Shown: positions 1-6,865, counted from the first letter of the stretch. The stretch is 64,000 nucleotides of DNA from Prochlorococcus sp. AG-355-N16 (GCA_003278545.1 QCEF01000002.1:123785-187784); one strand, 5' to 3'. The notes: generated from the sequence alone by a model not told the origin. Translations and numbers: made by a program.

Positions 1-99
1 AAGATCTAGAGATCTTACAACTAATTTTTTCTAAAAATAATATATTTCAAAAAAAATCTTTAATAAAGTTTGCAAACCTTAGAGAATTTAGGAGAGAAA

Positions 100-219
100 C
101 TATACTAAATTTTTTCTTAAAATTAATTTGTCCCAATATAGTTTTGCATTATTAATTTGATTTAGTTTTTGTTGGCAGTGTATGCAATTACATTCGTATC
201 TGAAAGTTTTATTTTTCAT
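100..219 (-). CDS. Small cysteine-containing protein, 39 aa (putative)
   Basis: This open frame runs from ATG to TAG. Residues 9-15 read ECNCIHC, giving three cysteines in a C-x-C-x2-C arrangement that could bind a metal ion; the rest is basic and hydrophilic. It is not a family I recognise. It lies alone, divergent from the permease gene to its right, and has no clear ribosome binding site. It is listed because its composition is protein-like and no other gene occupies the space. It could be a chance frame. Confidence 0.35.
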   Translation of the reverse strand: MKNKTFRYECNCIHCQQKLNQINNAKLYWDKLILRKNLV

Positions 220-406
220 GATTTAAAGCTTTTTTTTAAAGAAACCAAATTTCTTATTTTATTGCAAGTGTTAATAAATTATTCTTCTAATTTTTTATAG
301 AAATTTAAAGAATTAAAATAATTTTCTTAACTATCAATTTTATTTTGGTTTCTAAATCATTGATATTTTATAATATTAAAAACGGCAGTAAAAAAATAAA
401 TCTCTT

Positions 407-1612
407 TTGAAACTTTCAAATCAATCACTAATTAAAAAAACTATTAATAAAATAATTTCGCCTTGGTATTTATTTCCCTTAATAGATAGATGGGTATTAG
501 GTCAAATAATACCTCCTATGATATTTGCAATTTCTGCTTTTACAGTGATTTCATTATCAGTTGGGGTAATGTTTGACCTTATAAGGAAAATAGTTGAATT
601 TGGTTTACCTTTATTTTTAGCTTTAAAAGTACTTTTTTTTAGTTTACCCAGTTTTTTAGTCTTATCATTCCCTATGGCAGTTTTACTTTCAACATTATTA
701 GCCTATGGAAAATTATCAAGCAATTCTGAATTGCTAGCATTGAAATCTTTGGGTATAAAAACTTCAAGAATTATTTCTCCAGCTATTGCTCTTTCAATAT
801 TTATGACAGGATTGACTTTTTACTTTAACGATAATTTAGTTCCTGCGAGTAATAAATTAGCTGAAACGACATTGAGAGCAGGAATAGGAAGTTCCTTTAG
901 CGCCGAGCAAGGAAAAGACAATATCATGTTTTCAAGATATGGATCTAGGATAAATGCATCAAATAAAAAACCAACAAAAACCAATACTTATCTCACTCAT
1001 ATATTTTATGCTTCATGGTATGAAAACAACATTATGGAGGGAGTTACAGTTTTAGATTTTTCAAGAGAAGATTTTCAACAAATATTAAAGGCAAAGAATG
1101 GAAGATTTGACAAAAAAAGTTCTTCTTGGATATTTTCTGAAGGAAGTATTGTATCAATAGATCCAAGCGGACAAACTACAAATATTCAATTTAATAAATA
1201 CACATATCCATTTATTGAAGGTCCTATGGAGCTTGCAAAAGTGCCTAAGAATGCAAATGAAATGACTTTAAAGCAGGCCATGCAAGCAGAAAAGATTTAT
1301 GAAAAAACTGGAAACTCGAAGGAGGTAAGAAGAATTAAAGTCCGCATTCAAGAAAAATTCACTCTACCTTTTGCATGTTTGGTCTTTGGTTTAATAGGAA
1401 GTAGTCTGGGATGTAAATCTAATTTAAGATCTTCAAAAAGTCAGGGATTTGGATTGAGCGTAATTCTTATATTAATTTATTACGTTATGTCATTTGTATT
1501 TAGTTCGTTCGGAGTAAAAGGTGTTTTACCTCCAATTTTTGCTGCATGGTTACCTGTCTTAATTTCTCTTGGAGGGGGAATTTATTTATTAAGAAAATCA
1601 AGTTACTTTTAA
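407..1612 (+). CDS. LptF/LptG (YjgP/YjgQ) family permease
   Basis: A 401-residue inner-membrane protein of the LptF/LptG family, the permease half of the LptBFG complex that extracts lipopolysaccharide and drives it to the outer membrane. Membrane segments are visible at about residues 30-55, 68-95 and 115-135. A hydrophilic periplasmic domain follows at about 140-310, and three more segments lie between about 318 and 400. This is the usual 3 + domain + 3 layout and normal family length. The frame opens with TTG; the nearest in-frame ATG is far inside the protein, so TTG is the likely start. Cyanobacteria often encode one such permease away from lptB, which fits its isolated position. I cannot tell LptF from LptG. 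Confidence 0.85.
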   Translation: MKLSNQSLIKKTINKIISPWYLFPLIDRWVLGQIIPPMIFAISAFTVISLSVGVMFDLIRKIVEFGLPLFLALKVLFFSLPSFLVLSFPMAVLLSTLLAYGKLSSNSELLALKSLGIKTSRIISPAIALSIFMTGLTFYFNDNLVPASNKLAETTLRAGIGSSFSAEQGKDNIMFSRYGSRINASNKKPTKTNTYLTHIFYASWYENNIMEGVTVLDFSREDFQQILKAKNGRFDKKSSSWIFSEGSIVSIDPSGQTTNIQFNKYTYPFIEGPMELAKVPKNANEMTLKQAMQAEKIYEKTGNSKEVRRIKVRIQEKFTLPFACLVFGLIGSSLGCKSNLRSSKSQGFGLSVILILIYYVMSFVFSSFGVKGVLPPIFAAWLPVLISLGGGIYLLRKSSYF

Positions 1613-1683
1613 TACTATAGGCACATAAATAAGAATTTAAGCATTTAATAAAATTCTTTTGAGAGTAAAAGATTATTAGATCT

Positions 1684-1884
1684 TTATTTATCGTCTATTT
1701 TTTGATAACCATACCAATCATGATAGTTGTTTTCTTGAATAAAATCATTATCTTGAGGTAATTCTATTTGCCAATTAACTATCTTTTATATTTGTTCATA
1801 ATCATCAAAATTAATTATCATTTCAAGAGAAGCAAGATAATTTTTATGCTTTTTTTCAACCTTTTTTGCCTTTCTACCAACCAC
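1684..1884 (-). pseudogene. Degraded small gene interrupted by an in-frame TAA
   Basis: Read from a GTG at 1884, the minus strand gives 32 protein-like codons (rich in Lys and Glu, ending NFDDYEQI). A TAA follows at 1788-1786. The same frame then continues for 33 more codons with similar composition (starting KIVNWQIEL, ending YGYQKIDDK) to a final TAA. Two protein-like halves in one frame separated by a single stop suggest a recent nonsense mutation. No family is recognised. The alternative is a real 32-aa peptide followed by chance open sequence. Confidence 0.35.
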
Positions 1885-2009
1885 TACTAAATAAAGAAAA
1901 ATATTTTCTAATTTTTTTTACTTTTAATAAATTAAATTTATTATTTCGAATTTACATCAAATCATCAAAAATTACTTTTCATATTATTTCTACTAATCCG
2001 GTGATTCAA

Positions 2010-2153
2010 TTAATTAAACCAACCTTTTTTCTTTTCTTTAACTTTTGGCGAAGTCTGTATCTTAGGAGCCTCGTCTACTCTACCTTTAATAATCATTAAG
2101 GGAACTATTGCCCACAGAGTTAAAAATAAAATCCAGAATAGGTAAATGTTCAT
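2010..2153 (-). CDS. Single-span membrane microprotein, 47 aa
   Basis: ATG to TAA on the minus strand. Residues 3-22 form one hydrophobic span (YLFWILFLTLWAIVPLMII) followed by a polar, lysine-rich tail ending KKKGWFN. This one-span, positive-tail layout suggests a small thylakoid or plasma-membrane protein with its C-terminus in the cytoplasm. A longer plus-strand open frame at 1866-2099 overlaps it but has low-complexity composition and is judged antisense. The function is unknown. Confidence 0.55.
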   Translation of the reverse strand: MNIYLFWILFLTLWAIVPLMIIKGRVDEAPKIQTSPKVKEKKKGWFN

Positions 2154-2305
2154 ACTATTAAAATCAATAAAATTATAATAAAAATAATTAAATATGATTC
2201 GTGAGTTTCTTTTTAAAGTTCTAATTTAAATGTATAATCAAAATCTTATTTTTAAGGGAAGTTTTAAAGTTAGAAATTAGAATCTTTATAAGGCAATTAA
2301 AATAA

Positions 2306-2356
2306 TCGCACCCAACAAAACCACTGCTTTGCTTCACGAGGTTTGGAGTGCATTTT
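2306..2356 (+). terminator. Hairpin followed by short T run
   Basis: The arms GCACCCAA (2308-2315) and TTGGAGTGC (2343-2351) pair with one bulge. The inner ACC/GGT adds more pairs, and ATTTTT follows. The shape suits a rho-independent terminator read left to right. No clear gene ends just before it, so it may end an unannotated transcript. Confidence 0.35.
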
Positions 2357-2442
2357 TATAATGACACGATAAAATTTTTTTCGTGAATCTTTTTAAATCA
2401 TAATTTTAAATATCTAAAATAAATCTAAAAATTAATAGATAA

Positions 2443-2598
2443 ATGAAAAAATGTGATTTATGTCATAAGCCATATAAAACTCATTACCGAGTTAAATCCA
2501 CAATTCATACGAACTGGATTTTTTGCTGTAAAGAATGTTGGAATGTAATTTCTGCACATAAAAATTATTCCTATGGTGGAACTAGAAAGTCAAAATAA
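2443..2598 (+). CDS. Small C4 zinc-ribbon-like protein, 51 aa
   Basis: ATG to TAA. The protein starts MKKCDLCHKPY and has a second cluster FCCKECW at about residues 29-35. Two Cys-x2-Cys pairs separated by about 23 residues are typical of a small zinc ribbon. The remainder is basic, which would suit nucleic-acid or ribosome contact. It is too short for a longer catalytic domain. It stands alone ahead of the DoxX gene. The exact family and role are unknown; the metal site is inferred from cysteine spacing only. Confidence 0.6.
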   Translation: MKKCDLCHKPYKTHYRVKSTIHTNWIFCCKECWNVISAHKNYSYGGTRKSK

Positions 2599-2693
2599 TT
2601 AATTTTTCAGAAAATTAATCACAAAAGACAATCAACTAATTTACTGATTAGAAATTTATCAGACGCATAAAATTTTTTTCTTATAATAAGGTT

Positions 2694-3074
2694 ATGAAAA
2701 ATTCTTTTTTGAAAAATAAAAGTTTCAAATCTTTTTTAGATTTTTTTTCAAGATTATCAATTTCAGCAATATTTATCTCAGCAATACCAGGCAAAATAAA
2801 TGATTTTGAGAGAACAGTTGAATATATTTCTTCAAAAGGTATTCCTGAACCAATTTCATCTATTCTTTTAGTGGGAGCAATTATATGTCTTATCTTGGGT
2901 TCTGGATTTTTTATATTTGGAGAAAATCAAAAAATCGGTTCAGTCTTTTTATTACTATTTATTATTCCAACAACAATAATTTTTCATGTATTCCCTTTTC
3001 ATCAAAGAGCAGTATTTATGAATCTCGCATTGATAGGTGGATTAATTATTACTGCAATAAGGGATCCAAAATGA
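2694..3074 (+). CDS. DoxX family membrane protein
   Basis: A 126-residue protein with four hydrophobic segments at about residues 18-33, 56-76, 79-98 and 104-122. The first helix carries the AIPGKINDFERT pattern seen in DoxX/DoxD-like proteins, followed by a loop and a helix starting PEPISSILLVGA. DoxX proteins are small quinone-associated or redox-linked membrane proteins with no single established reaction. The length is normal for the family. The gene is preceded by a short AT-rich leader (ATAATAAGGTT) and has no obvious operon partner, since the next gene is convergent. Confidence 0.75.
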   Translation: MKNSFLKNKSFKSFLDFFSRLSISAIFISAIPGKINDFERTVEYISSKGIPEPISSILLVGAIICLILGSGFFIFGENQKIGSVFLLLFIIPTTIIFHVFPFHQRAVFMNLALIGGLIITAIRDPK

Positions 3075-3105
3075 ATTACTTAATTAAAGAAAACTGAATA
3101 TTCTT

Positions 3106-3300
3106 TTATTTTTTCTCTCTTAATTCTGGGAAGCAATTTGCAATATGAATTAATTCATAAACCTCTTTGCTATCGTATTTTTTATTCGGAATTCCACTTC
3201 CCAACTCTATGCCTCTTTCTTTCATCTTCTTTAGTATCAGTTCTTGTCTTTGCATACTTGACATAGACTTAAATCTTTTAATTCGTTCTTCTTTATTCAC
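3106..3300 (-). CDS. Small conserved-type hypothetical protein, 64 aa
   Basis: A 64-residue, strongly charged, probably helical protein beginning MNKEERIKRFKSMSSMQRQ and ending ELREKK, with one cysteine near the C-terminus. It has no membrane segment, signal peptide or metal motif. It is convergent with the DoxX gene, 31 bases away. No family is recognised. Its composition and clean frame support a real gene. Confidence 0.65.
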   Translation of the reverse strand: MNKEERIKRFKSMSSMQRQELILKKMKERGIELGSGIPNKKYDSKEVYELIHIANCFPELREKK

Positions 3301-3343
3301 TAAATTTTAATTAAGTTAAACTTTATTGTTAAGGTTATATAAA

Positions 3344-3466
3344 TTAGCGATTCATTAAATAAGTAAGAAAGCCAGTAAATGTAAGTAATTTAAATCCAAT
3401 AAAGAAAGGCAAATATTTTTTGACCTTTTTGCCAACCGGCAATAATTTGTTTAATGAATTGATCAT
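3344..3466 (-). CDS. Membrane microprotein, 40 aa
   Basis: ATG to TAA on the minus strand. A basic N-terminal part (residues 1-18) is followed by a hydrophobic stretch (about 19-37, YLPFFIGFKLLTFTGFLTYL). It lies upstream of, and in the same direction as, the 64-aa gene (43-base gap), so the two may share a transcript. No family is recognised. Confidence 0.5.
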   Translation of the reverse strand: MINSLNKLLPVGKKVKKYLPFFIGFKLLTFTGFLTYLMNR

Positions 3467-3554
3467 GATTTACATTCAAAATCTAATTATTTCGAACATC
3501 CTAACGAATTTTTTTTAGAATTATTCCATTTTGATTTGTACATTTTAAATAGTA

Positions 3555-3587
3555 GATCTAAACTAGAAGAATTATGTCCCTTTTTTT
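3555..3587 (+). promoter_or_regulatory. GATCTAAACT box upstream of NTF2-like gene
   Basis: GATCTAAACT is followed by AGAAG and a CCC-T7 tract that ends directly at the start codon at 3588. The same ten bases occur at 6347 and 17760, each upstream of other genes. This copy lacks the TTGA half seen in those two. TAAACT could act as a -10 element. Confidence 0.35.
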
Positions 3588-3974
3588 ATGAATGATAAAG
3601 AAACAATAATTTCATTATTAAATGAGTTTGCCAATCCAAAAGAAATGGCCTCATTTTTTGTTACCAATGCGACCCCAGATTTTTTATTCATAAGACCGAG
3701 TGGTAATCCTATAGATGCAAAAGGGTTCGAACAAATGATTACTGGGGATATAGTTCAAGAAAATGCTGAAATAACCAAAATTCACCGATTCGAATTTTTA
3801 AGCGAAAATATAGTTATGTGCATTTTTACACTAGGTTCAAAATTTACTTACAAGGGGACCCCTAATGATGACTTACCAACAATTACGTCAATTTTTAAAA
3901 AAGTAAATAATGTTTGGAAAATTCACTGGATGCAAAGATCTACAGGAAATTCAGATTTAACTTTATGGGATTAG
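3588..3974 (+). CDS. NTF2-like (SnoaL-type) protein, 128 aa
   Basis: A 128-residue soluble protein with the layout of the NTF2-like cone fold: an N-terminal helix (KETIISLLNEFANPKEMASFF), then alternating strands, closing with the typical VNNVWKIHWMQRS strand pair. Members act as small ligand-binding or catalytic domains, and many have no known substrate. The catalytic Asp/His pairs of characterised isomerases cannot be placed by eye. The start codon follows directly after a T-rich tract that contains the GATCTAAACT box. A 29-codon frame overlaps its 3' end. Confidence 0.65.
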   Translation: MNDKETIISLLNEFANPKEMASFFVTNATPDFLFIRPSGNPIDAKGFEQMITGDIVQENAEITKIHRFEFLSENIVMCIFTLGSKFTYKGTPNDDLPTITSIFKKVNNVWKIHWMQRSTGNSDLTLWD

Positions 3975-4054
3975 CAAAGTTAATAGCTCTTTTAATGGTG
4001 CTACTACTTATTGGGAGTTCTTTTATTGGTTTAATTTTTTATTTTATAAAATAG
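3965..4054 (+). CDS. Hydrophobic microprotein, 29 aa (putative)
   Basis: ATG to TAG. It starts inside the last codons of the NTF2-like gene in another frame (10-base overlap), so it could be read by translational coupling. Almost the whole product is one membrane span (MGLAKLIALLMVLLLIG onward). No family is recognised. A chance frame remains possible. Confidence 0.4.
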   Translation: MGLAKLIALLMVLLLIGSSFIGLIFYFIK

Positions 4055-4132
4055 ATACATCAAATAAGGAATACCTAGTAACTATTTCTTTTTTTTAGAA
4101 AACAATTGCTTCTTTTATTAAATAATTTGATT

Positions 4133-4260
4133 TTAGGTAAAGAAAAAAACTTTAGACAGACTAACGCCTATATTTAATGCTAATAAAGCAATTAGTAATT
4201 TACTCATTTTTTAGAACTCTCAACTATTTTTTTGTAAAGTTCTTCAGAAATAGGTTGCAT
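4133..4260 (-). other. Two overlapping very short frames, 18 and 24 aa
   Basis: On the minus strand an 18-aa frame (4260-4204, MQPISEELYKKIVESSKK) ends in TGA, which overlaps the ATG of a 24-aa frame (4207-4133, MSKLLIALLALNIGVSLSK onward, hydrophobic). The ATGA overlap matches the coupling seen elsewhere in the window. Both are so short that I rate them only as possible peptides or as the remains of a longer gene. Confidence 0.25.
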
Positions 4261-4450
4261 AACCTTTTAAAATCTAGTTACAAATTAGTTATTTTAAAAT
4301 TAATTTCTCGTTACTAAATATACGAATATATAAATTTTTAAATAGGTAAAAAATATATCCACAATAAGTTTTTCTTATAGCAAATTAATAAGCACTGAGT
4401 TCAAAAACTTCAATAAATTGCCTAATTTTCTAAAAAATAAATTAGAAACC

Positions 4451-4552
4451 TTATTTCAAGTAAATTGATCCTCTATAAGTAAGCTTTATAATCTTTTCTT
4501 CTTGTTTTCTACAATATACGAATGACTTTCCATTGAAATACATGTTAACCAT
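4451..4552 (-). CDS. 33-aa protein with a DUF4278-like motif
   Basis: ATG to TAA, with a strong Shine-Dalgarno sequence AAGGAG at 4565-4560, seven bases before the start. The product contains KLTYRGSIY at residues 22-30, which resembles the core LxYRGxxY of DUF4278, a short cyanobacterial family of unknown role. The upstream half has one cysteine. A structured leader precedes it (see 4560-4640). The good ribosome site and the motif make this one of the better supported microproteins here. The DUF4278 link is an inference from a short motif. Confidence 0.55.
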   Translation of the reverse strand: MVNMYFNGKSFVYCRKQEEKIIKLTYRGSIYLK

Positions 4553-4559
4553 GATGCAG

Positions 4560-4640
4560 CTCCTTAACTTGCTCAAGTCCCCGTCCTATGGCTTGAGTCG
4601 TACTGCGGTCTATCAGATGGTAGATCGGACGATTTTGTAG
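4560..4640 (-). promoter_or_regulatory. Structured 5' leader of the 33-aa gene
   Basis: Just upstream of the 4552 start, the DNA is unusually GC-rich for this window and holds two hairpins. One pairs CTCAAG (4572-4577) with CTTGAG (4592-4597). The other pairs GGTCTATC (4607-4614) with GGTAGATC (4619-4626), including G-U pairs, around an AGAT loop. The Shine-Dalgarno sequence (4565-4560) lies at the edge. This could be a cis-regulatory RNA or a small RNA. Confidence 0.45.
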
Positions 4641-4688
4641 TTTTTACTACATTCTATTTATAAAGTATTTATACTTAGATGTCAACAA

Positions 4689-4835
4689 TTAATAGGAACT
4701 AAACTTCAATTTAAAATTAGATTCTGCTCTCAGAAACTCCCTAAAAAGAATATAGAACATATAACTACGAGTGATTCCTATAAATACTGAAACAAATGCT
4801 AGAACTACACAAATAGGGCAATGTGGGAATCCCAT
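4689..4835 (-). CDS. Membrane microprotein, 48 aa
   Basis: ATG to TAA. The product starts MGFPHCPICVV, a Cys-x2-Cys pair in front of a hydrophobic span (about residues 9-34), then a basic tail. Its ATG overlaps the TAA of the preceding 57-aa gene by one base (TAATG), a typical coupling signal. A plus-strand frame at 4821-5030 overlaps both genes but has poor composition and is judged antisense. No family is recognised. Confidence 0.5.
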   Translation of the reverse strand: MGFPHCPICVVLAFVSVFIGITRSYMFYILFREFLRAESNFKLKFSSY

Positions 4836-5008
4836 TATTTATTTTCTAAAATAAATTTCAATTCAGCCTCTGCATTAAGAATATCGATTCTTCTCTTAAG
4901 TAATTTAAAAAATTTAATTATTTTTTTCAAAATTAAACCTTCTTTAGATATCAATAATAATATTATTCTAAGAATGAATATATCAATGAGCAAAAATACT
5001 GAATCCAT
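4835..5008 (-). CDS. Membrane-anchored microprotein, 57 aa
   Basis: ATG to TAA. The N-terminal span (residues 3-20, SVFLLIDIFILRIILLLI) is followed by a basic amphipathic region and an acidic end (AEAELKFILENK). The stop overlaps the start of the 48-aa gene by one base, so the two probably form a bicistronic unit. The function is unknown. Confidence 0.5.
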   Translation of the reverse strand: MDSVFLLIDIFILRIILLLISKEGLILKKIIKFFKLLKRRIDILNAEAELKFILENK

Positions 5009-5159
5009 TGATATAACAAAAGTTTTGTAGCAATTTTATACAATAAACAACACCAACGTATATCAGATACTCTTGATCAATTAACCAATAAAGACTTATT
5101 CAGAATAAAACATAATAATTGATGATCTAGTTACGTTGCAGTATTATTTTTCTTTTGCT

Positions 5160-5210
5160 AAAAAAATAGAGCGGGCTAAAGTCCAATACTCCACGAGGAT
5201 TTAGTCCGCT
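5160..5210 (-). terminator. Strong rho-independent terminator, minus strand
   Basis: Arms at 5170-5184 and 5197-5210 form a 14-pair stem (with one bulge and one G-U pair) around a 12-base loop. On the minus strand the stem is followed by a run of seven T. There is no recognisable minus-strand gene between it and 5331, so it may end a small RNA or an unseen peptide transcript. Confidence 0.6.
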
Positions 5211-5331
5211 GCCTAAAGCTATCTGAACATTAAATAACTAATATGAATTAAGTTGGTTAATTATCTCTATTGCAAATAAAGATAATGTTGTTAATCTTGC
5301 ACTTAAGGAAGAAAGTTAATTTCTTAAACTG

Positions 5332-5541
5332 ATGCAATTTGATCATTTAAGTTTCAATGAGGATGATGGCCTCATGTCAATAGAAGATTTAAGAGCTTCA
5401 CGTCTTCGAAAAAAGAAAATTGAAAGTGATAAGAAAGCTAGGAAGTATATCCTGGATATAAATCAAAGATATAGAAAAATGAGTACCCGCAAAAGTAATA
5501 ACTTTTTAAGGAATATGAACCCTTTTAAAAAGGCCGCTTAA
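5332..5541 (+). CDS. Small charged hypothetical protein, 69 aa
   Basis: A 69-residue soluble protein. It has an acidic N-terminus (FNEDDGLMSIEDLRASRLRK) and a very basic C-terminal half (RKKKIESDKKARKYILDIN, then KSNNFLRNMNPFKKAA). It is probably helical and could contact nucleic acid or a larger complex. It has no known domain, cysteine motif or membrane span. A hairpin that could terminate it lies at 5628-5655. The function is unknown. Confidence 0.65.
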   Translation: MQFDHLSFNEDDGLMSIEDLRASRLRKKKIESDKKARKYILDINQRYRKMSTRKSNNFLRNMNPFKKAA

Positions 5542-5601
5542 ATTGTAAATCTTGATATTGTTAATTTGTTTAACTTTGCAACTTTCAGAGTAAAATTTTA
5601 A

Positions 5602-5655
5602 TGGTGTTTCTTTGGAAGAGTTTCACCAAGAGGGGTCAATTTTTGGCCCCTTCTT
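5602..5655 (+). terminator. Two hairpins, second followed by T-rich run
   Basis: A first weak hairpin pairs GGTG (5602) with CACC (about 5624). A second pairs AAGAGGGG (5628-5635) with CCCCTTCTT (5647-5655), followed by TG. This suits termination of the 69-aa gene about 90 bases upstream. Confidence 0.4.
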
Positions 5656-6131
5656 TGCAGAGAAATTTTTTAATTGAAACTCGTTCTGACATAAAATTAA
5701 TATTTTCTTATAAAGCGAAAGTGATGTAAATCTTTTATTAAAAGTTTTTTATTACCACTTAATGAAAAACCTGTATCTTCAACAAAATCCTCTTATTAAA
5801 AAAGAAAAAGTTTTAGCCAATAAACCATATCATAAAATTAAAATAAAATTTTCCATTTGCAATTTTTGATGGCTTCACCTACGAGTTGGTAATTCTACAA
5901 AGAAGTTGAAACTAAGATTCTATGGTTGAATATTTGTGCCCAAGATTTAGAAGGAGTAGCTATTTGATCAATAAATGGTGAAAGACAAGATATCCAGCAT
6001 ACAAAATCAGAATAGTTTCTAAAAAAGAATTTGAGCTGAGAAAAAGGAGCAATCAAATTATTCTTTGGTAAATATTGATGCTGAATATTTAATTTTTGCA
6101 GCTATTATAAGATCAATAAATTAAGGAACAA
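5656..6131 (+). other. Gene-poor stretch with degenerate frames
   Basis: No solid gene is visible here. A 35-codon frame at 5762-5869 (MKNLYLQQNPLIKKEK onward) overlaps a following ATG by TGATG. From that ATG the frame reads seven codons, a TAA, then 24 open codons containing ETKILWLNICAQDLEGVAI and further stops. This looks like the remains of one or two small genes. Confidence 0.3.
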
Positions 6132-6287
6132 ATGAATTCTGCATTTGCAAAAGTCTCAAATTTGAAAGTTAACAGGGCTTCTAAAATAGCTATCACTCTC
6201 GCATCATCAACTTTCTTTTTATATGCCTTGGGCCAAGCACCAATTTTTAAAAATATTCTTGCAGGTGCCTTCTCTTGCTCTGGCTAA
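6132..6287 (+). CDS. Membrane microprotein, 51 aa
   Basis: ATG to TAA, preceded by TAAGGAACAA, an acceptable Shine-Dalgarno sequence. A basic N-terminus (MNSAFAKVSNLKVNRASK) leads into a hydrophobic span (about 19-35, IAITLASSTFFLYALG) and a short tail with one cysteine (GAFSCSG). This could be a single-span membrane protein or a secreted peptide with a signal sequence. No family is recognised. It ends about 50 bases before the shared TTGACA/GATCTAAACT box. Confidence 0.6.
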   Translation: MNSAFAKVSNLKVNRASKIAITLASSTFFLYALGQAPIFKNILAGAFSCSG

Positions 6288-6337
6288 ATAAAATACTATT
6301 TTTATTAGATAAGCTAAAAAGCTTAAATAGACTGTGA

Positions 6338-6383
6338 TTGACAGTCGATCTAAACTTAGAGGGAGAAACCCCCTCTTTTTTTA
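6338..6383 (+). promoter_or_regulatory. TTGACA-N3-GATCTAAACT box with GAGGG/CCCTC hairpin
   Basis: TTGACA (6338-6343), three bases, GATCTAAACT (6347-6356), then GAGGG (6359-6363) pairing with CCCTC (6371-6375) and seven T. The same order of elements occurs at 17751 and, less exactly, at 19702, each just before a gene. Here it precedes the four-gene microprotein cassette that starts at 6443. It could be a promoter with a hairpin leader, a regulator site, or a terminator of the 51-aa gene. Confidence 0.45.
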
Positions 6384-6442
6384 ATGTTTAATAGATATAT
6401 TGATGAAAAGATAATGATTCTTCTTATTTATCTTTTCAGCTG

Positions 6443-6559
6443 ATGAATATTTCCCCGCACCTATTAATTGATTCTGTTATGTTAAGCGCTGCCCTTACAA
6501 TAACTTTGGTATTAAGAGCAAAAGGTAATGCTGCCAGAAAAGAAAGAGAAAATAAATGA
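6443..6559 (+). CDS. Microprotein 1 of coupled cassette, 38 aa
   Basis: ATG to TGA. The product has one hydrophobic stretch (about residues 7-24, including MLSAALTITLVL) and a basic C-terminus (RAKGNAARKERENK). Its TGA overlaps the next ATG (ATGA), so translation of the second frame probably depends on this one. It is the first gene after the box at 6338-6383. The function is unknown. Confidence 0.6.
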   Translation: MNISPHLLIDSVMLSAALTITLVLRAKGNAARKERENK

Positions 6560-6696
6560 TTACTAAAGAAGAAGAAAAAGAATTTAAAAAACCTACATTA
6601 TATAGATTTTGGAACTTTCTTATTTATGGAAGTTCCATAGCTGTTGGAGTTTTCTTAGTTTATTTATATTCTGCTTATGTCTTTATAAATAAATGA
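6556..6696 (+). CDS. Microprotein 2 of coupled cassette, 46 aa
   Basis: ATG to TGA. The charged N-terminus (MITKEEEKEFKKPT) lies ahead of one membrane span (about 21-43, with aromatic-rich VYLYSAYVF at the end). Start and stop both overlap neighbouring frames by four bases (ATGA), an arrangement that is hard to explain by chance. No family is recognised; the size and topology resemble small photosystem or respiratory accessory subunits. Confidence 0.6.
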   Translation: MITKEEEKEFKKPTLYRFWNFLIYGSSIAVGVFLVYLYSAYVFINK

Positions 6697-6788
6697 CTTA
6701 TATGTACGGCATAGCGATTACTTATGGGGTTCTTAGTCTTTTATTGCTTGGTGGGTTTGCATACTTTACTTTTAAAATGAAACGCTAA
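6693..6788 (+). CDS. Microprotein 3 of coupled cassette, 31 aa
   Basis: ATG to TAA, with a four-base overlap with frame 2. The product is one hydrophobic helix with glycines (YGIAITYGVLSLLLLGGFAY) and a basic end (FKMKR). It resembles in size the single-helix subunits of thylakoid complexes, but no match can be named. Confidence 0.55.
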   Translation: MTYMYGIAITYGVLSLLLLGGFAYFTFKMKR

Positions 6789-6793
6789 TTTTT

Positions 6794-6865
6794 ATGTCTT
6801 CTTCAATAAAAGATTTCTTAGATAAATTTTTTGATTTTTGTAGAGAATATCAACAAGAAATTTAA
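6794..6865 (+). CDS. Microprotein 4 of coupled cassette, 23 aa (putative)
   Basis: ATG to TAA, starting five bases after frame 3. It is soluble and helical-looking (MSSSIKDFLDKFFDFCREY, then QQEI). Its stop codon lies within the first arm of a terminator hairpin, which marks it as the last frame of the cassette. It is too short for a confident call on its own. Confidence 0.4.
   Translation: MSSSIKDFLDKFFDFCREYQQEI

Noticed and set aside
1866..2099. Plus-strand open frame of 77 codons
   Set aside because: It is rich in Phe, Asn and Leu in a chance-like way and lies antisense to the better supported 47-aa membrane protein at 2010-2153.
4821..5030. Plus-strand open frame of 69 codons
   Set aside because: The minus strand here carries two coupled frames with clear membrane-protein layouts and a TAATG junction, so the plus frame is treated as antisense.
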